Assembly: GCF_020521235.1 (NCBI RefSeq)
Contig: NZ_BLAY01000015.1
Coordinates: 1-64,000 of the forward strand
DNA length: 64,000 nt
Reading direction: 5' to 3'
From: Microseira wollei NIES-4236
GTDB lineage: Bacteria; Cyanobacteriota; Cyanobacteriia; Cyanobacteriales; Aerosakkonemataceae
Both the position numbers and the translations under genes were made by a program. Below the pieces are notes generated by a model that saw nothing but the letters and a program-made list of their open reading frames with translations, made no database searches and had not been told where the DNA came from. Positions 27,057 to 35,142 of this stretch are shown here, piece by piece; position 1 is the stretch's first letter, and every line of letters begins with the position of its first letter.

Positions 27057-27810
27057 TCTGTCTACCTCCACCGCAGAAATATAAATTTGCTGGCACAATA
27101 GTTTCTCCAATTTGCCAAGCTGCACCTCGAAAGTGTAGGTTTTTTAGCAAAGGTGCAGGTGGCATGGAAATTAGGTCAAACGAGAACATTTCTAAATTGG
27201 GTGGTAAGTCAGCAACACTCAAATAAGCTTGACTGCGATATTCACCTTCTGGTAATGCAACGACTTCTAATTCATCCACAACATTGGTTTTAACTTTACT
27301 CAGGAATTTACCCAAGCGAATGTAATCCGGAATTTCAAAGTTTCCAAATACCAAAGTGCGAAATTTATTGCCGCGTTCAATCATTCTTAAACGCCCAGTT
27401 TGAGGAAAATTACTGGGTCTATACGAACTCGGTTTTTTGCCCTGTCTTTGCAACGGTAAATCTTCACGGGCGGTGGCGACGCGGTTGTTTGTCATGGCGT
27501 ACCAATAACTATCAGAAAGTGCATTAAACCGTTCAAACCTAAAGGTAACTCTGCCATTTAAAGGTGAAGCGGGTAACACGTAACAATCTTGTGCAATGGG
27601 GGCTAAATCTTCTTTGTAAGTTGGTCGTCCAGTTCTATCACCTTGGAGGCGATAAGAGGAATTTACCCAGCCAAAAGCATAGGCAAGTGCATAATTCCCT
27701 ATCGCCCCTTCAGTGTAATAGGTATCTGACAACTCCCTAGAGGCAAAAAAGACTGGTTCGATGCAAGATAACTCAATCATTCTTGCCTGTTGAAAAGGAA
27801 GTGGTGACAT
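27046..27810 (-). CDS. csc1: Type I-D Cascade subunit Csc1 (Cas5d)
   Basis: A 254-residue RAMP-type protein that caps the 5' handle of the crRNA in the type I-D complex. It begins MSPLPFQQARMIELSCIEPV and contains SRELSDTYYTEGAIGNYALAY, a segment typical of Csc1. The gene lies three bases after csc2 and overlaps cas3, so translation is coupled along the Cascade block. Identity rests on family resemblance and on its position between csc2 and cas3. Confidence 0.9.
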   Translation of the reverse strand: MSPLPFQQARMIELSCIEPVFFASRELSDTYYTEGAIGNYALAYAFGWVNSSYRLQGDRTGRPTYKEDLAPIAQDCYVLPASPLNGRVTFRFERFNALSDSYWYAMTNNRVATAREDLPLQRQGKKPSSYRPSNFPQTGRLRMIERGNKFRTLVFGNFEIPDYIRLGKFLSKVKTNVVDELEVVALPEGEYRSQAYLSVADLPPNLEMFSFDLISMPPAPLLKNLHFRGAAWQIGETIVPANLYFCGGGRQNEQ

Positions 27811-27813
27811 AAA

Positions 27814-28827
27814 TTAACTCTCTACTTCAGCGGTGGCTTTTTTTCCCTTTCCTTTGGTCTTTTTAGTTTCTGTAGCAACTTGGCGGAAAGGTTCGTAAGA
27901 CTGACTCAATCGTTTGAGGAAATTATCGCGTTCTGCTTCTGACCAATGACGATCTACATCGGCAATTAAAGCGGATAGTTCATCTTCAGAAAGTTGCATA
28001 GAAACACCGCGTTTGTTTTTCCAAGTGGCAATGACTTGTTGAGTGGCAGCTATGAGGCGATCGCTATGCAAAGGATGTTCTAAATTTTGCCCCAAAGCCT
28101 CATAAACAGCTTGTACCAATTCCAGAGAACTAGGCAGTTCTTTGATGCTGCCAAATACACCTAAAATCTGGTTTTCCATCCGTCCCACGCGACTGGAAAC
28201 AGCCCCGTAGCGAGTTGTCAAAAGAATGTTGCCAATGACATATCGCAATTCATCAGCAGTAATATCTTTCAGCGTGACTACATCTAGGAAATGAACGCCC
28301 GGTTTGATGTATTCGCTGGTATTTAATGCCGTCGAAGCGTTGCCTTTTTCATCGCGCATCGTGCCGGTTTCAAAAATAGCGTTAATCGTGCGATCGCCCA
28401 CCAATTCAGTTGCAGGTAAAATACTAAAAGCATCCTCAGTCCAAATACGACTTTTTTGTGCGCCACCGCCACCTGCTGCAAAACCGTAGAGAAAACAATC
28501 TACGCACATTTCGCAAGGTGCATTGGTATTCAAAGCACAAAGAGAACCGTCTTTGGTGTATAAAAGTTCGTGCGCCCGTAAAAATTCCCGTCCGTAACGT
28601 CTTTCTGGTGCAACTTGTTTGCGCTTCGTCATCACCAAGCGTTGAATAATAGTTGTATCGGTTACACCCGCTTGAACAAACTCGCTACACATTGGTTCCC
28701 CAGAACCTTCTGTCCGCAAGATAGTTTCAGAATGCGTTGTCCTCAAAACAACTAAACTAATAAACCGTCCTTTGGGAAAGTTTTCATAAGTTTGAGCTAG
28801 AACGGGAGAAAGTTTTTCCACTGACAT
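27814..28827 (-). CDS. csc2: Type I-D Cascade backbone subunit Csc2 (Cas7d)
   Basis: A 337-residue Cas7-like RAMP protein forming the crRNA-binding filament. Visible landmarks are KGRFISLVVLRTTHSET, the cysteine-rich loop NAPCEMCVDCFLYGFA, and GAVSSRVGRMENQILG. The C terminus is lysine-rich (TKKTKGKGKKATAEVES). It follows cas10d by 14 bases with an AGGAGG-type ribosome binding site (GGAGGTTACT before the ATG). Confidence 0.94.
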   Translation of the reverse strand: MSVEKLSPVLAQTYENFPKGRFISLVVLRTTHSETILRTEGSGEPMCSEFVQAGVTDTTIIQRLVMTKRKQVAPERRYGREFLRAHELLYTKDGSLCALNTNAPCEMCVDCFLYGFAAGGGGAQKSRIWTEDAFSILPATELVGDRTINAIFETGTMRDEKGNASTALNTSEYIKPGVHFLDVVTLKDITADELRYVIGNILLTTRYGAVSSRVGRMENQILGVFGSIKELPSSLELVQAVYEALGQNLEHPLHSDRLIAATQQVIATWKNKRGVSMQLSEDELSALIADVDRHWSEAERDNFLKRLSQSYEPFRQVATETKKTKGKGKKATAEVES

Positions 28828-28841
28828 AGTAACCTCCTAAA

Positions 28842-29276
28842 TTAAACAGTTGTAGTAGTTTCAGCAGAATTATTTTCAGACTTGCTTTTTAGCTGCTGAC
28901 GCGCTTCCTCAAGGAAGAACAAATAAGCCGCTTCCAAAGTTTTTTGGTCAGCTAAAAGCTTTTCAGGACGAGCTTGGTAAACTTCTTGATAAAGCTGGCG
29001 CAAGACTTGGTAATATTCCTTAATTTGCTCGTATTTAGTTGCACCCACACCATGCTCGCGAATGCGGTCTAGACGAGTATGATATTGCTGCACCAAAGCC
29101 GCAAAAATTACATCTAAATCTAAATGAGATTTTTGGGAACGAATAGCAGATGTAAAAGCCGTAAAAGGCTCAGCTTGAGCGGTGCGTTTAAAGGAACTAC
29201 CCCAAATTTTAGCTTCAGCAGCTATTTGAGCAGCTTGTTTGAGATATTGCGTCAAAGGCGTGTTTTGATTGGGCAT
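28842..29276 (-). CDS. cas11d: Predicted small subunit Cas11d from internal start in cas10d
   Basis: An ATG in frame with cas10d at 29276 (residue 751, MPNQNTPLTQYLKQAAQ) is preceded by GGAG with a six-base spacer (GGAGAGCCTTATG). Starting here gives a 144-residue helical protein. Internal translation of cas10d to make the small subunit Cas11d has been reported for type I-D systems, so the position and the ribosome binding site fit. The sequence shows the site directly; that it is used here is inferred. Confidence 0.7.
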   Translation of the reverse strand: MPNQNTPLTQYLKQAAQIAAEAKIWGSSFKRTAQAEPFTAFTSAIRSQKSHLDLDVIFAALVQQYHTRLDRIREHGVGATKYEQIKEYYQVLRQLYQEVYQARPEKLLADQKTLEAAYLFFLEEARQQLKSKSENNSAETTTTV

Positions 29277-31526
29277 AAGGCTCTCCAGTAAAGTATTTAA
29301 TGGCTCGCGAATGCGGATCCAAATTACACTCAAATTCGGTTCATCTTGTTCTCTCAAAGTCCAACGTAATAGGACATAATAAAGTTCGAGTGGTCTGGCA
29401 CAAGCGCGGGCTAAGTCGTACAAACAATCATCCGCTTTCTGAATGCTGGCAACATTTATTGCAAGTTGGCTGATGCAGCGCAATCGCATCAAAATCTTCT
29501 CAGCATCTTGACGGTTATATTGTCCCGTTTCCAGCAGAGGTTGAAGCGTAGCAGGAATTCCTTCAACTCGTCCGTAAATATCATCTGATAATTCAACTTC
29601 CAAGTTTCCCCCAACTGTGAAGGGAAAACCAAACTCTAGAGATAAAGACAGTTCTAAAGCAAGTCGCAGTGATTTGAGCAATGCTAAAGAATTATTAGTA
29701 TCTCCCCAAAGTAGCGGAACGATAACCGTTGTATGAACAAATTCAGGACGTTTGGGAAAAGCAAAACCCACAACTTTATTGGCTTTAAATTCCAACAAAT
29801 TATCTTTATATAGCTTAAGTTCATCAATTGTTACCGTACCGCCTTCAGCATTAGTAGCAGCAAGTTGCTCTAGATGTTCTCGCCATATTCTTAGCAGTTC
29901 TGGACAAGATCCTTTCGGCAATGCTAAGTGCAAATAGAGCGGGTCTTGTTTTTTAACAGCCGGGAAATTTGCCCCAACTGCCATTAATTGATAAGCTAAA
30001 GCTGCGATCGCATCGGCTTGTCTTTTGGGTTCGGCACTAATTCCACCCGGCAAACGATTAGAAAAAGCTTGCACTTTTGTACCAGGAGGCATGTTGGCAG
30101 AAATTAGTTCATCTGTTTCGCCTAAAGTAGAACCTAAAGAGCAACGCTTGCGCGGATTTGCTTCGATATACGCATCGAGTTCTTCAAATCCATTCCATCG
30201 AGTAGCAATGGGTAAACTTAAACTTCTGGCAACTGCTGCGATCGCTTCATCAGAAACTTCTGAATCCGATGTTTGCGTGCTTTCTTTTCTTAATTGAAAA
30301 GATTCGCGCAACGCTGCTTCAATTCCTTCGATTCCTTTTGTAACTGCTTTGGCGGCAAATAAAGGTCGCCCATATTGTCCGTCAAAGGGTTCGAGGGCTG
30401 CTCTTTGTCCCTCAGAAATACCGACATGACTAGCAATCTTGTCCCAAACATCTTTGGTGTTGAGTCCGGTTTTTCGGTAGCTGAGATATGCAGCTTTTAA
30501 TCCTTCTGCGATCGCAAACTCTTCTGCATTCCCAACGGGCAACAAACCAACCGCCGCCGCACTCGCTAAAGCCGTTTCACCAACTGCCTCTGACCATTTA
30601 GCGATATCTTTTCCAATTTTGTCGGCTTTATAACCCGCTTTTTTCTTCTCCAAAAGGGCCAGCACGTTCAGCAGCACTTGCTCAATATCTTGCTGCATTG
30701 CTTGCTGGGCAATTTTAATGCCGTCTTTCGTCGGTAGTACTAGCTGTTCGATATTATTACCAAAAACTTGGTCAATCTTTCCTTGCCAACAAACCGCTAT
30801 CTCTGTTGTTAAATCAACAGTTGGTAATGTTTCTCCTTCAAAAAGTTCTCCATCGGGAAAAATTGCCAAAGGATGCAACCCATACCTTTGCAAAACTTCC
30901 TCGCAAGCCCCCAGTAACAAAGCTGTGATGTAACCTCTATCTTCAGAAACCCGCACTCGGAAAAGTTTACAAGGACGATTAAAAGCCACAGTCAATTCTG
31001 TTTGAAGTTTCCTCACCCGCTGTTGTTCTGGTATTCCTAAATCGAATAAATCCGCCGCCGTTAGCATTGCAGCCCAGCGATCGATCGCCTCATCTTCTGG
31101 GAAAAATAATGCTCCATCAGTGCGATTATGACCTGAATGCCGCTCAATTAATCGTCTGGCTAATTCAAAATCATCTTCTGTAACAACGTCGAGTACACAA
31201 GCTTGTTCTAATTGTTCTCGCAAAAATTCCCGATTTCTCGCCAAAACTTTGACATTTCGCTCTTGGGAATCCAGCTTATTGAGATCGTGAACCGCCGTTG
31301 CTGCCAGCAATACAGGACGTTTATCTTCCGGGACTTTTCCGATTGAACTAACCGTCAACATAAACTGACAGGCAGAGTCGAGATGTTCTGCTAAAGTTGT
31401 CCCTTTCCTGACACCGTACTGGTGATGGTGTGCATAACGTTCGTAAAATCGAGGACGAATTTCGCTGAAATATCGCTCGTCCAAGGTTTTGGGAGGACGG
31501 TTTAAAAGCCGACGTTGGTTTGACAC
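28842..31526 (-). CDS. cas10d: Type I-D large subunit Cas10d with HD nuclease (Csc3)
   Basis: An 894-residue protein. The N-terminal HD nuclease motif is at residues 80-81 (ATAVHDLNKLD), with further His in LIERHSGHNRTDG. Cas10-like central domains follow; no GGDD cyclase motif is visible, as is usual for Cas10d. The C-terminal ~144 residues are helical and correspond to the small subunit. The start is a GTG at 31526 with an ideal AGGAGG eight bases upstream. First gene of the operon. The HD domain nicks target DNA while Cas3 supplies the helicase. Confidence 0.94.
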   Translation of the reverse strand: MSNQRRLLNRPPKTLDERYFSEIRPRFYERYAHHHQYGVRKGTTLAEHLDSACQFMLTVSSIGKVPEDKRPVLLAATAVHDLNKLDSQERNVKVLARNREFLREQLEQACVLDVVTEDDFELARRLIERHSGHNRTDGALFFPEDEAIDRWAAMLTAADLFDLGIPEQQRVRKLQTELTVAFNRPCKLFRVRVSEDRGYITALLLGACEEVLQRYGLHPLAIFPDGELFEGETLPTVDLTTEIAVCWQGKIDQVFGNNIEQLVLPTKDGIKIAQQAMQQDIEQVLLNVLALLEKKKAGYKADKIGKDIAKWSEAVGETALASAAAVGLLPVGNAEEFAIAEGLKAAYLSYRKTGLNTKDVWDKIASHVGISEGQRAALEPFDGQYGRPLFAAKAVTKGIEGIEAALRESFQLRKESTQTSDSEVSDEAIAAVARSLSLPIATRWNGFEELDAYIEANPRKRCSLGSTLGETDELISANMPPGTKVQAFSNRLPGGISAEPKRQADAIAALAYQLMAVGANFPAVKKQDPLYLHLALPKGSCPELLRIWREHLEQLAATNAEGGTVTIDELKLYKDNLLEFKANKVVGFAFPKRPEFVHTTVIVPLLWGDTNNSLALLKSLRLALELSLSLEFGFPFTVGGNLEVELSDDIYGRVEGIPATLQPLLETGQYNRQDAEKILMRLRCISQLAINVASIQKADDCLYDLARACARPLELYYVLLRWTLREQDEPNLSVIWIRIREPLNTLLESLMPNQNTPLTQYLKQAAQIAAEAKIWGSSFKRTAQAEPFTAFTSAIRSQKSHLDLDVIFAALVQQYHTRLDRIREHGVGATKYEQIKEYYQVLRQLYQEVYQARPEKLLADQKTLEAAYLFFLEEARQQLKSKSENNSAETTTTV

Positions 31527-31539
31527 AATAGATCCCTCC

Positions 31540-31559
31540 TATGAGACTTTTTTCTCATA
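31540..31559. promoter_or_regulatory. Inverted repeat TATGAGA-N6-TCTCATA before cas10d
   Basis: TATGAGA and TCTCATA are separated by six bases, with a T-run in the loop on the plus strand. The element sits just upstream of the cas10d ribosome binding site, so it falls in the 5' leader of the cas mRNA. It could be an operator for the WYL or winged-helix protein, an RNA hairpin affecting cas10d translation, or a terminator of upstream transcription. Confidence 0.45.
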
Positions 31560-31594
31560 AGTAAACTTGCCAAAATTCCGCGCTATATTTTCGA

Positions 31595-31621
31595 GGATAG
31601 TAGGAGTAGTAAACACTATCC
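31595..31621. promoter_or_regulatory. Candidate operator GGATAGT-N13-ACTATCC
   Basis: A seven-base inverted repeat with a 13-base spacer (centre-to-centre about two helical turns) lies in the 136-base gap between the small winged-helix-like gene and cas10d. Dimeric regulators typically bind such spaced palindromes. It is a candidate site for the WYL regulator at 32.0 kb or for the small protein at 31.7 kb. Confidence 0.45.
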
Positions 31622-31662
31622 CACTACCCTAGAGATGCTTGCAGCCAAGCGATCGCTCTACA

Positions 31663-31851
31663 CTAAATTACCAGTCGCCACTCGCGTCGTTGGCCTTCTA
31701 CACGGCGATCTTCAAACTTATAACCTCGTTTTCTTAGAACATGGATCGTTGCAGAAAATCGGTGGCTGATTTTCTCTACCAGTTCTTCAGTAGAGTGCCA
31801 GCGACCATCGGACATCAGTCGCAGCAAACGATCTGGAAGACTTTCTTTCAT
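31663..31851 (-). CDS. Small winged-helix-like DNA-binding protein upstream of cas operon
   Basis: A 62-residue basic protein (MKESLPDRLLRLMSDGRWHS...). The pattern RLLRLMSDGRWHSTEEL, then a recognition-helix-like IHVLRKRGYKFEDRR and a final wing strand EWRLVI, is typical of minimal winged-helix domains. I chose the ATG at 31851; an upstream start at 31890 would run into the divergent region. It points the same way as the cas genes and lies 136 bases before cas10d, opposite the WYL gene. A regulatory role is inferred from position; the function is unknown. Confidence 0.65.
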   Translation of the reverse strand: MKESLPDRLLRLMSDGRWHSTEELVEKISHRFSATIHVLRKRGYKFEDRRVEGQRREWRLVI

Positions 31852-32014
31852 GGCATTTGCCTCTATTGGGTGTACAACCAGACAAGCCATGCGCTATAAC
31901 TCTGGCTTTTTTGATCGGTTTCTATTGTCCATACAGTTTATCGAAACCGGGCTTTATACACTTACAATAAAGAGTATTGCATACCAAAAAGCAAAATGCA
32001 AGTACATTTTGGCA

Positions 32015-32878
32015 ATGCCCAGAAAAAAAGACACGATAACACTGTCAATCCCGCCCGGAACTAAGGAGCAACTGGAAGCGATCGCTCGCCGCCTCAACAT
32101 CTTTTGGGGTCAAGCTCCCAGTATTTCCGGGTTGTTAGTAGCGATCGCGCAAGCAACTGTAGAAGTCGGAAAGCCCTTTACCCTCGACTCCAACCAGGTA
32201 AAAGCCTTACAGCAAGCCATCAAAGCCTTAAACGATGCAGGTCAGATTGGGGAAGCCCAAACTGTACTTGCACTTTTAATCGAGCGAGGCAACCTGGAAC
32301 CACCCCTGCGCCAGTCTCTCGTGAAACAACTCAGCCAACCCGCTAAAGGATGGCGGCCTGAGATTGAGGATCTGATGCAAAGACAACAGCCTTTCTATTT
32401 GCTCTACCGCAACTCCCAAAGCAACGAACTCGAATACACCGTGCGCCATGCCGAGGTTCGCTTCTTTGAGAAACGGTTCTACCTGCTGATTTGGTGTGAA
32501 GAGACTCAAGACGTAGAAAATGACATCCCCGATTTGCCCGAACTCTGGCACAATCGCTGCTTAAGTTTTGACCGCATCCAGTCGGTTTTGCCGATTAGCG
32601 GGGATTGGCGCGGTCAACTTGATGCCATTAAAGTGTACTTACAGTTTCGCGGCTGGATGGTCAAAGCGTATCAACTCAAAGATGACGATCTAGAGGATAA
32701 AGTCATTGGAGATGTCCGCCAGGTAGTGCGGCGCGTTGTCAATCCCTTCTGGTTGATTCGAGAAGTCTCGCGGTATTGGGAGGATTGCACCATTTTGGCA
32801 CCAGAAGCAATGCGCGATCGCATCAAACAAAAACTAATCGACCTCTGCCGTCAATACGACTTAGAAATTAGGGATTAA
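32015..32878 (+). CDS. WYL-domain transcriptional regulator of the type I-D locus
   Basis: About 287 residues from the ATG at 32015 (MPRKKDTITLSIPPGTKEQLE). The N-terminal third is helical and likely DNA-binding. The WYL-like region is FYLLYRNSQSNELEYTVRHAEVRF with FEKRFYLLIWCEE, and a C-terminal WCX-like extension follows. It is divergent from the cas operon. A WYL protein next to the I-D locus of Synechocystis 6803 (Sll7009) has been described as a negative regulator of crRNA accumulation; the same role is inferred here. An upstream in-frame start at 31850 would overlap the small winged-helix gene and is not used. Confidence 0.85.
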   Translation: MPRKKDTITLSIPPGTKEQLEAIARRLNIFWGQAPSISGLLVAIAQATVEVGKPFTLDSNQVKALQQAIKALNDAGQIGEAQTVLALLIERGNLEPPLRQSLVKQLSQPAKGWRPEIEDLMQRQQPFYLLYRNSQSNELEYTVRHAEVRFFEKRFYLLIWCEETQDVENDIPDLPELWHNRCLSFDRIQSVLPISGDWRGQLDAIKVYLQFRGWMVKAYQLKDDDLEDKVIGDVRQVVRRVVNPFWLIREVSRYWEDCTILAPEAMRDRIKQKLIDLCRQYDLEIRD

Positions 32879-32898
32879 TACTCAACGCAATCTAAAAA

Positions 32899-32921
32899 GG
32901 GGCTTTAAAATATAAAGCCCC
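32899..32921 (+). terminator. Terminator of WYL gene
   Basis: GGGGCTTTA and TAAAGCCCC form a stem around a short A/T loop 20 bases after the WYL stop codon. The sequence after the stem (CGATAACTTTATG) is not a strong T-run, so termination may be partial. Confidence 0.7.
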
Positions 32922-33092
32922 GATAACTTTATGAAGGTTTATCATTACACCCTCATAAACTTTAGTTAAGAGAAACAAACCCAAACATATATTTGTTAAA
33001 CCAATATGTGGAATTACTCCAGCTTATCGAAAGTCGATTAAAACTGGAAATAGTGCGGCGATCGCAGAATTCTTATCGCCCAATTGTTGCTT

Positions 33093-33491
33093 ATGATGAC
33101 CAAACTAGAGAAATATTATAGAGTTCTTGAGCTTGAACCGGGCGCTTCCATAGAAGAAGTTAACCAAAGCTACAGAGACATGGTTTTTGTATGGCATCCG
33201 GATCGGTTTGTCAACCATCCTCGATTGCACCAGAAAGCTCACGCCAAAATACAAGAAATCAACGAAGCGCGCGATCGCTTGCAATTTGCGGTACAGAAAG
33301 CCCCAACCATAAAGGCTGCACCGAAATCCTCCTCCAGAGTATCCCCCCCTGCTCGCTCTGGATCGACCGTGCAGCACAGCTATAAACCGAAAGTAAATAC
33401 AGTTTGGGAAAGCAACTATAAAACAGTAATGGATGAGCGCGTACAGGTTAGCTATCCCAACAAAATTGATGCTTCTGGCTGGTTGGATTAA
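33093..33491 (+). CDS. J-domain (DnaJ-like) protein
   Basis: A 132-residue protein with an N-terminal J domain: YYRVLELEPGASIEEVNQ, the essential HPD in VWHPDRFVNH, and INEARDRLQF closing the domain at about residue 67. The remainder is Ser/Pro/Lys-rich with no glycine- or zinc-rich DnaJ parts, so it is a type III co-chaperone recruiting an Hsp70. ATGs at 33093 and 33096 are both possible starts; a TTG at 33084 is less likely. It sits between the CRISPR regulator and toxin-antitoxin genes. Confidence 0.85.
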   Translation: MMTKLEKYYRVLELEPGASIEEVNQSYRDMVFVWHPDRFVNHPRLHQKAHAKIQEINEARDRLQFAVQKAPTIKAAPKSSSRVSPPARSGSTVQHSYKPKVNTVWESNYKTVMDERVQVSYPNKIDASGWLD

Positions 33492-33537
33492 GGGAAAATC
33501 GCGAGGTTTGTTTAGTTTGGGGAATCGAGAGCGATCG

Positions 33538-33873
33538 CTATTCCTGCGGACGGTTGACGCGAATCAATTTACCCTGCAAACTTTCAACAGCCGCAATAGC
33601 TTCATTAATCCGCGTAGCCAATCTTTCTATTTTGCGATCATCCGTGCAAACGATAATCCCAGCATGGTTAGATTCTTGGAAGTGCAGTTTCATAAGATCG
33701 CGACGATTTTGCCTCAAAACTGCTGTTTCATTACTAACAGCAAAAGCCAGCACTTCTGGATCGGAATCTCCAGCATTTCCAGCTTGCTGAACAGTCATAA
33801 CATCATGGCCTAAAGCCCGTAATAATTCCACAACTGGCAATGGAAATTGTTCATCGGCATAAAGCTTAGCCAT
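33538..33873 (-). CDS. DUF5615 PIN-like protein, putative toxin (pair 1)
   Basis: A 111-residue protein of the DUF5615 family, a shortened PIN-like nuclease fold. It opens KLYADEQFPLPVVELLRALGHDV (acidic D-E pair at residues 7-8) and contains DPEVLAFAVSNETAVLRQNRRD, with the second Asp cluster typical of PIN folds. It lies three bases after the DUF433 gene, its presumed antitoxin, and is closely similar to the DUF5615 gene at 34.3 kb. Toxin activity is inferred from the family and the pairing, not shown. Confidence 0.8.
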   Translation of the reverse strand: MAKLYADEQFPLPVVELLRALGHDVMTVQQAGNAGDSDPEVLAFAVSNETAVLRQNRRDLMKLHFQESNHAGIIVCTDDRKIERLATRINEAIAAVESLQGKLIRVNRPQE

Positions 33874-33876
33874 AGA

Positions 33877-34218
33877 TTATACTTCAGATTCCATTGCTTC
33901 ATCTTGCTCGCGGATTGCTGTATCAATTTCCTCTGGATGCGCCTCAGCATAAGCCCAGACATTTACCAAATCGGCGGCACTAAGTTGCGGATAGCACTCA
34001 AAAAGTTCGGCATCGCTTGCACCTTGACGACGCAAACTGACAAACAGCCAAACAGGAAGGCGAGTACCGGCAATACAAGCATCACCACCCATCACACCAG
34101 GAGTTTTTGTAATTCCTGGGGAACCATTGCTTAAAGTTTTGGTCAGGATTTGTATAGCTTGGGCTTTTTCTACCGGACTCAAGGCAAGGAGTTGTTTTTC
34201 TAAATCTGTAGTTAGCAT
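33877..34218 (-). CDS. DUF433 protein, putative antitoxin (pair 1)
   Basis: A 113-residue protein. It contains GVMGGDACIAGTRLPVWLFVSLRRQGASDAEL, the DUF433 signature with its helix-turn-helix, followed by a second helix pair ending in LVNVWAYAEAHPEEID. DUF433 proteins are thought to act as DNA-binding antitoxins. The N-terminal stretch MLTTDLEKQLLALSPVEKAQAI is shared almost exactly with the DUF433 of pair 2. It is encoded immediately upstream of the DUF5615 gene. Confidence 0.82.
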   Translation of the reverse strand: MLTTDLEKQLLALSPVEKAQAIQILTKTLSNGSPGITKTPGVMGGDACIAGTRLPVWLFVSLRRQGASDAELFECYPQLSAADLVNVWAYAEAHPEEIDTAIREQDEAMESEV

Positions 34219-34342
34219 ATGTGTGCGATACGCCTAACGGCACGCTGCGCGAACGCATTTCAATTCAAATCATCTTATCTTGCTATTTTAGTTTCTTAGC
34301 ATAGGCAAAGCTTTCTCGTACAGTAGCTTGCCGCAGACATCG

Positions 34343-34684
34343 CTATTCCTGCGGACCGTTGACGCGAATCAACTTACCCGCTAAAGTTTCTTCACCAGCA
34401 ATAGCTTCATTAATCCGCGTAGCCAACCTTTCAAAGTCCGGATCTTCCGTGCAGACAATGATGCCAGCATGGTCAGGTTGTAAAATATGCAATCGCATAA
34501 AATCACGGCGATTGCGGGTCAAAACGGCTCTTTCATTACTCACCGCAAAAGCTAACACCTCCTCATCGGGAATTCGCAAATTTGCCTTACCTGCTTCTCT
34601 AGCTGTTAAAACATCGTGACCAAAACTGCGTATAAATTCTACAACTGGCAGAGGAAAATTTTCATCTGTATAAAGATTTGCCAC
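34343..34684 (-). CDS. DUF5615 PIN-like protein, putative toxin (pair 2)
   Basis: A 113-residue paralogue of the 33.5 kb protein: NLYTDENFPLPVVEFIRSFGHDVLT (D-E pair), EEVLAFAVSNERAVLTRNRRDFMRL, and an identical LATRINEAIA and KLIRVN...PQE ending. It carries a two-residue insertion near position 36 and many conservative changes, so the duplication is not recent. It follows its DUF433 partner by three bases, as in pair 1. Confidence 0.8.
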   Translation of the reverse strand: MANLYTDENFPLPVVEFIRSFGHDVLTAREAGKANLRIPDEEVLAFAVSNERAVLTRNRRDFMRLHILQPDHAGIIVCTEDPDFERLATRINEAIAGEETLAGKLIRVNGPQE

Positions 34685-34687
34685 TTT

Positions 34688-35014
34688 TCAGACTTCCTCA
34701 TTTTCTCGAATTGTTTGTTCGATTTCATCTGGATGTGCTGCCGCATAAGCCCAAGCATTCACCAAATCAGCAGCAGTAAGATGGGGGAATGCCTCTAAAA
34801 TACGAGCATCGCTCATACCCAGACGACGATCGATTACCAGCGACCAAACAGGAATCCGAGTCCCTGCAATACAAGCATCACCACCACATACCCCCGGCGT
34901 CTTTTCAATCCCTTGCCAAGTATTGCTTAAACTTTGGACTAATAACTGTATTGCTTGGGCTTTCTCTACCGGACTTAAAGCGAGAAGTTGTTTTTTTAAG
35001 TCTGTAGTTAGCAT
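34688..35014 (-). CDS. DUF433 protein, putative antitoxin (pair 2)
   Basis: A 108-residue DUF433 protein beginning MLTTDLKKQLLALSPVEKAQAI with the signature GVCGGDACIAGTRIPVWSLVIDRRLGMSDAR. A longer in-frame start at 35137 would add 41 residues that nearly reach the divergent hicB gene; alignment with the pair 1 protein supports the ATG at 35014. The 128-base gap to hicB probably contains divergent promoters. Confidence 0.82.
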   Translation of the reverse strand: MLTTDLKKQLLALSPVEKAQAIQLLVQSLSNTWQGIEKTPGVCGGDACIAGTRIPVWSLVIDRRLGMSDARILEAFPHLTAADLVNAWAYAAAHPDEIEQTIRENEEV

Positions 35015-35142
35015 AGGTGGGCTGTTTACGCGCTCGCATATTTTACTTAAAATTTTATCTTGTGTAAGCTTGCCTTGATGCATCAGGCGAGCGTATATGC
35101 GATCCCCACCTAAATGCCATAATAAAACAATAGACAAACCAG

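Noticed and set aside
28842-31526. Type III (Csm/Cmr-like) assignment from the Cas10-like large subunit
   Set aside because: The presence of csc1, csc2 and a separate Cas3 helicase, HD fused to Cas10d, and lack of a GGDD motif define type I-D.
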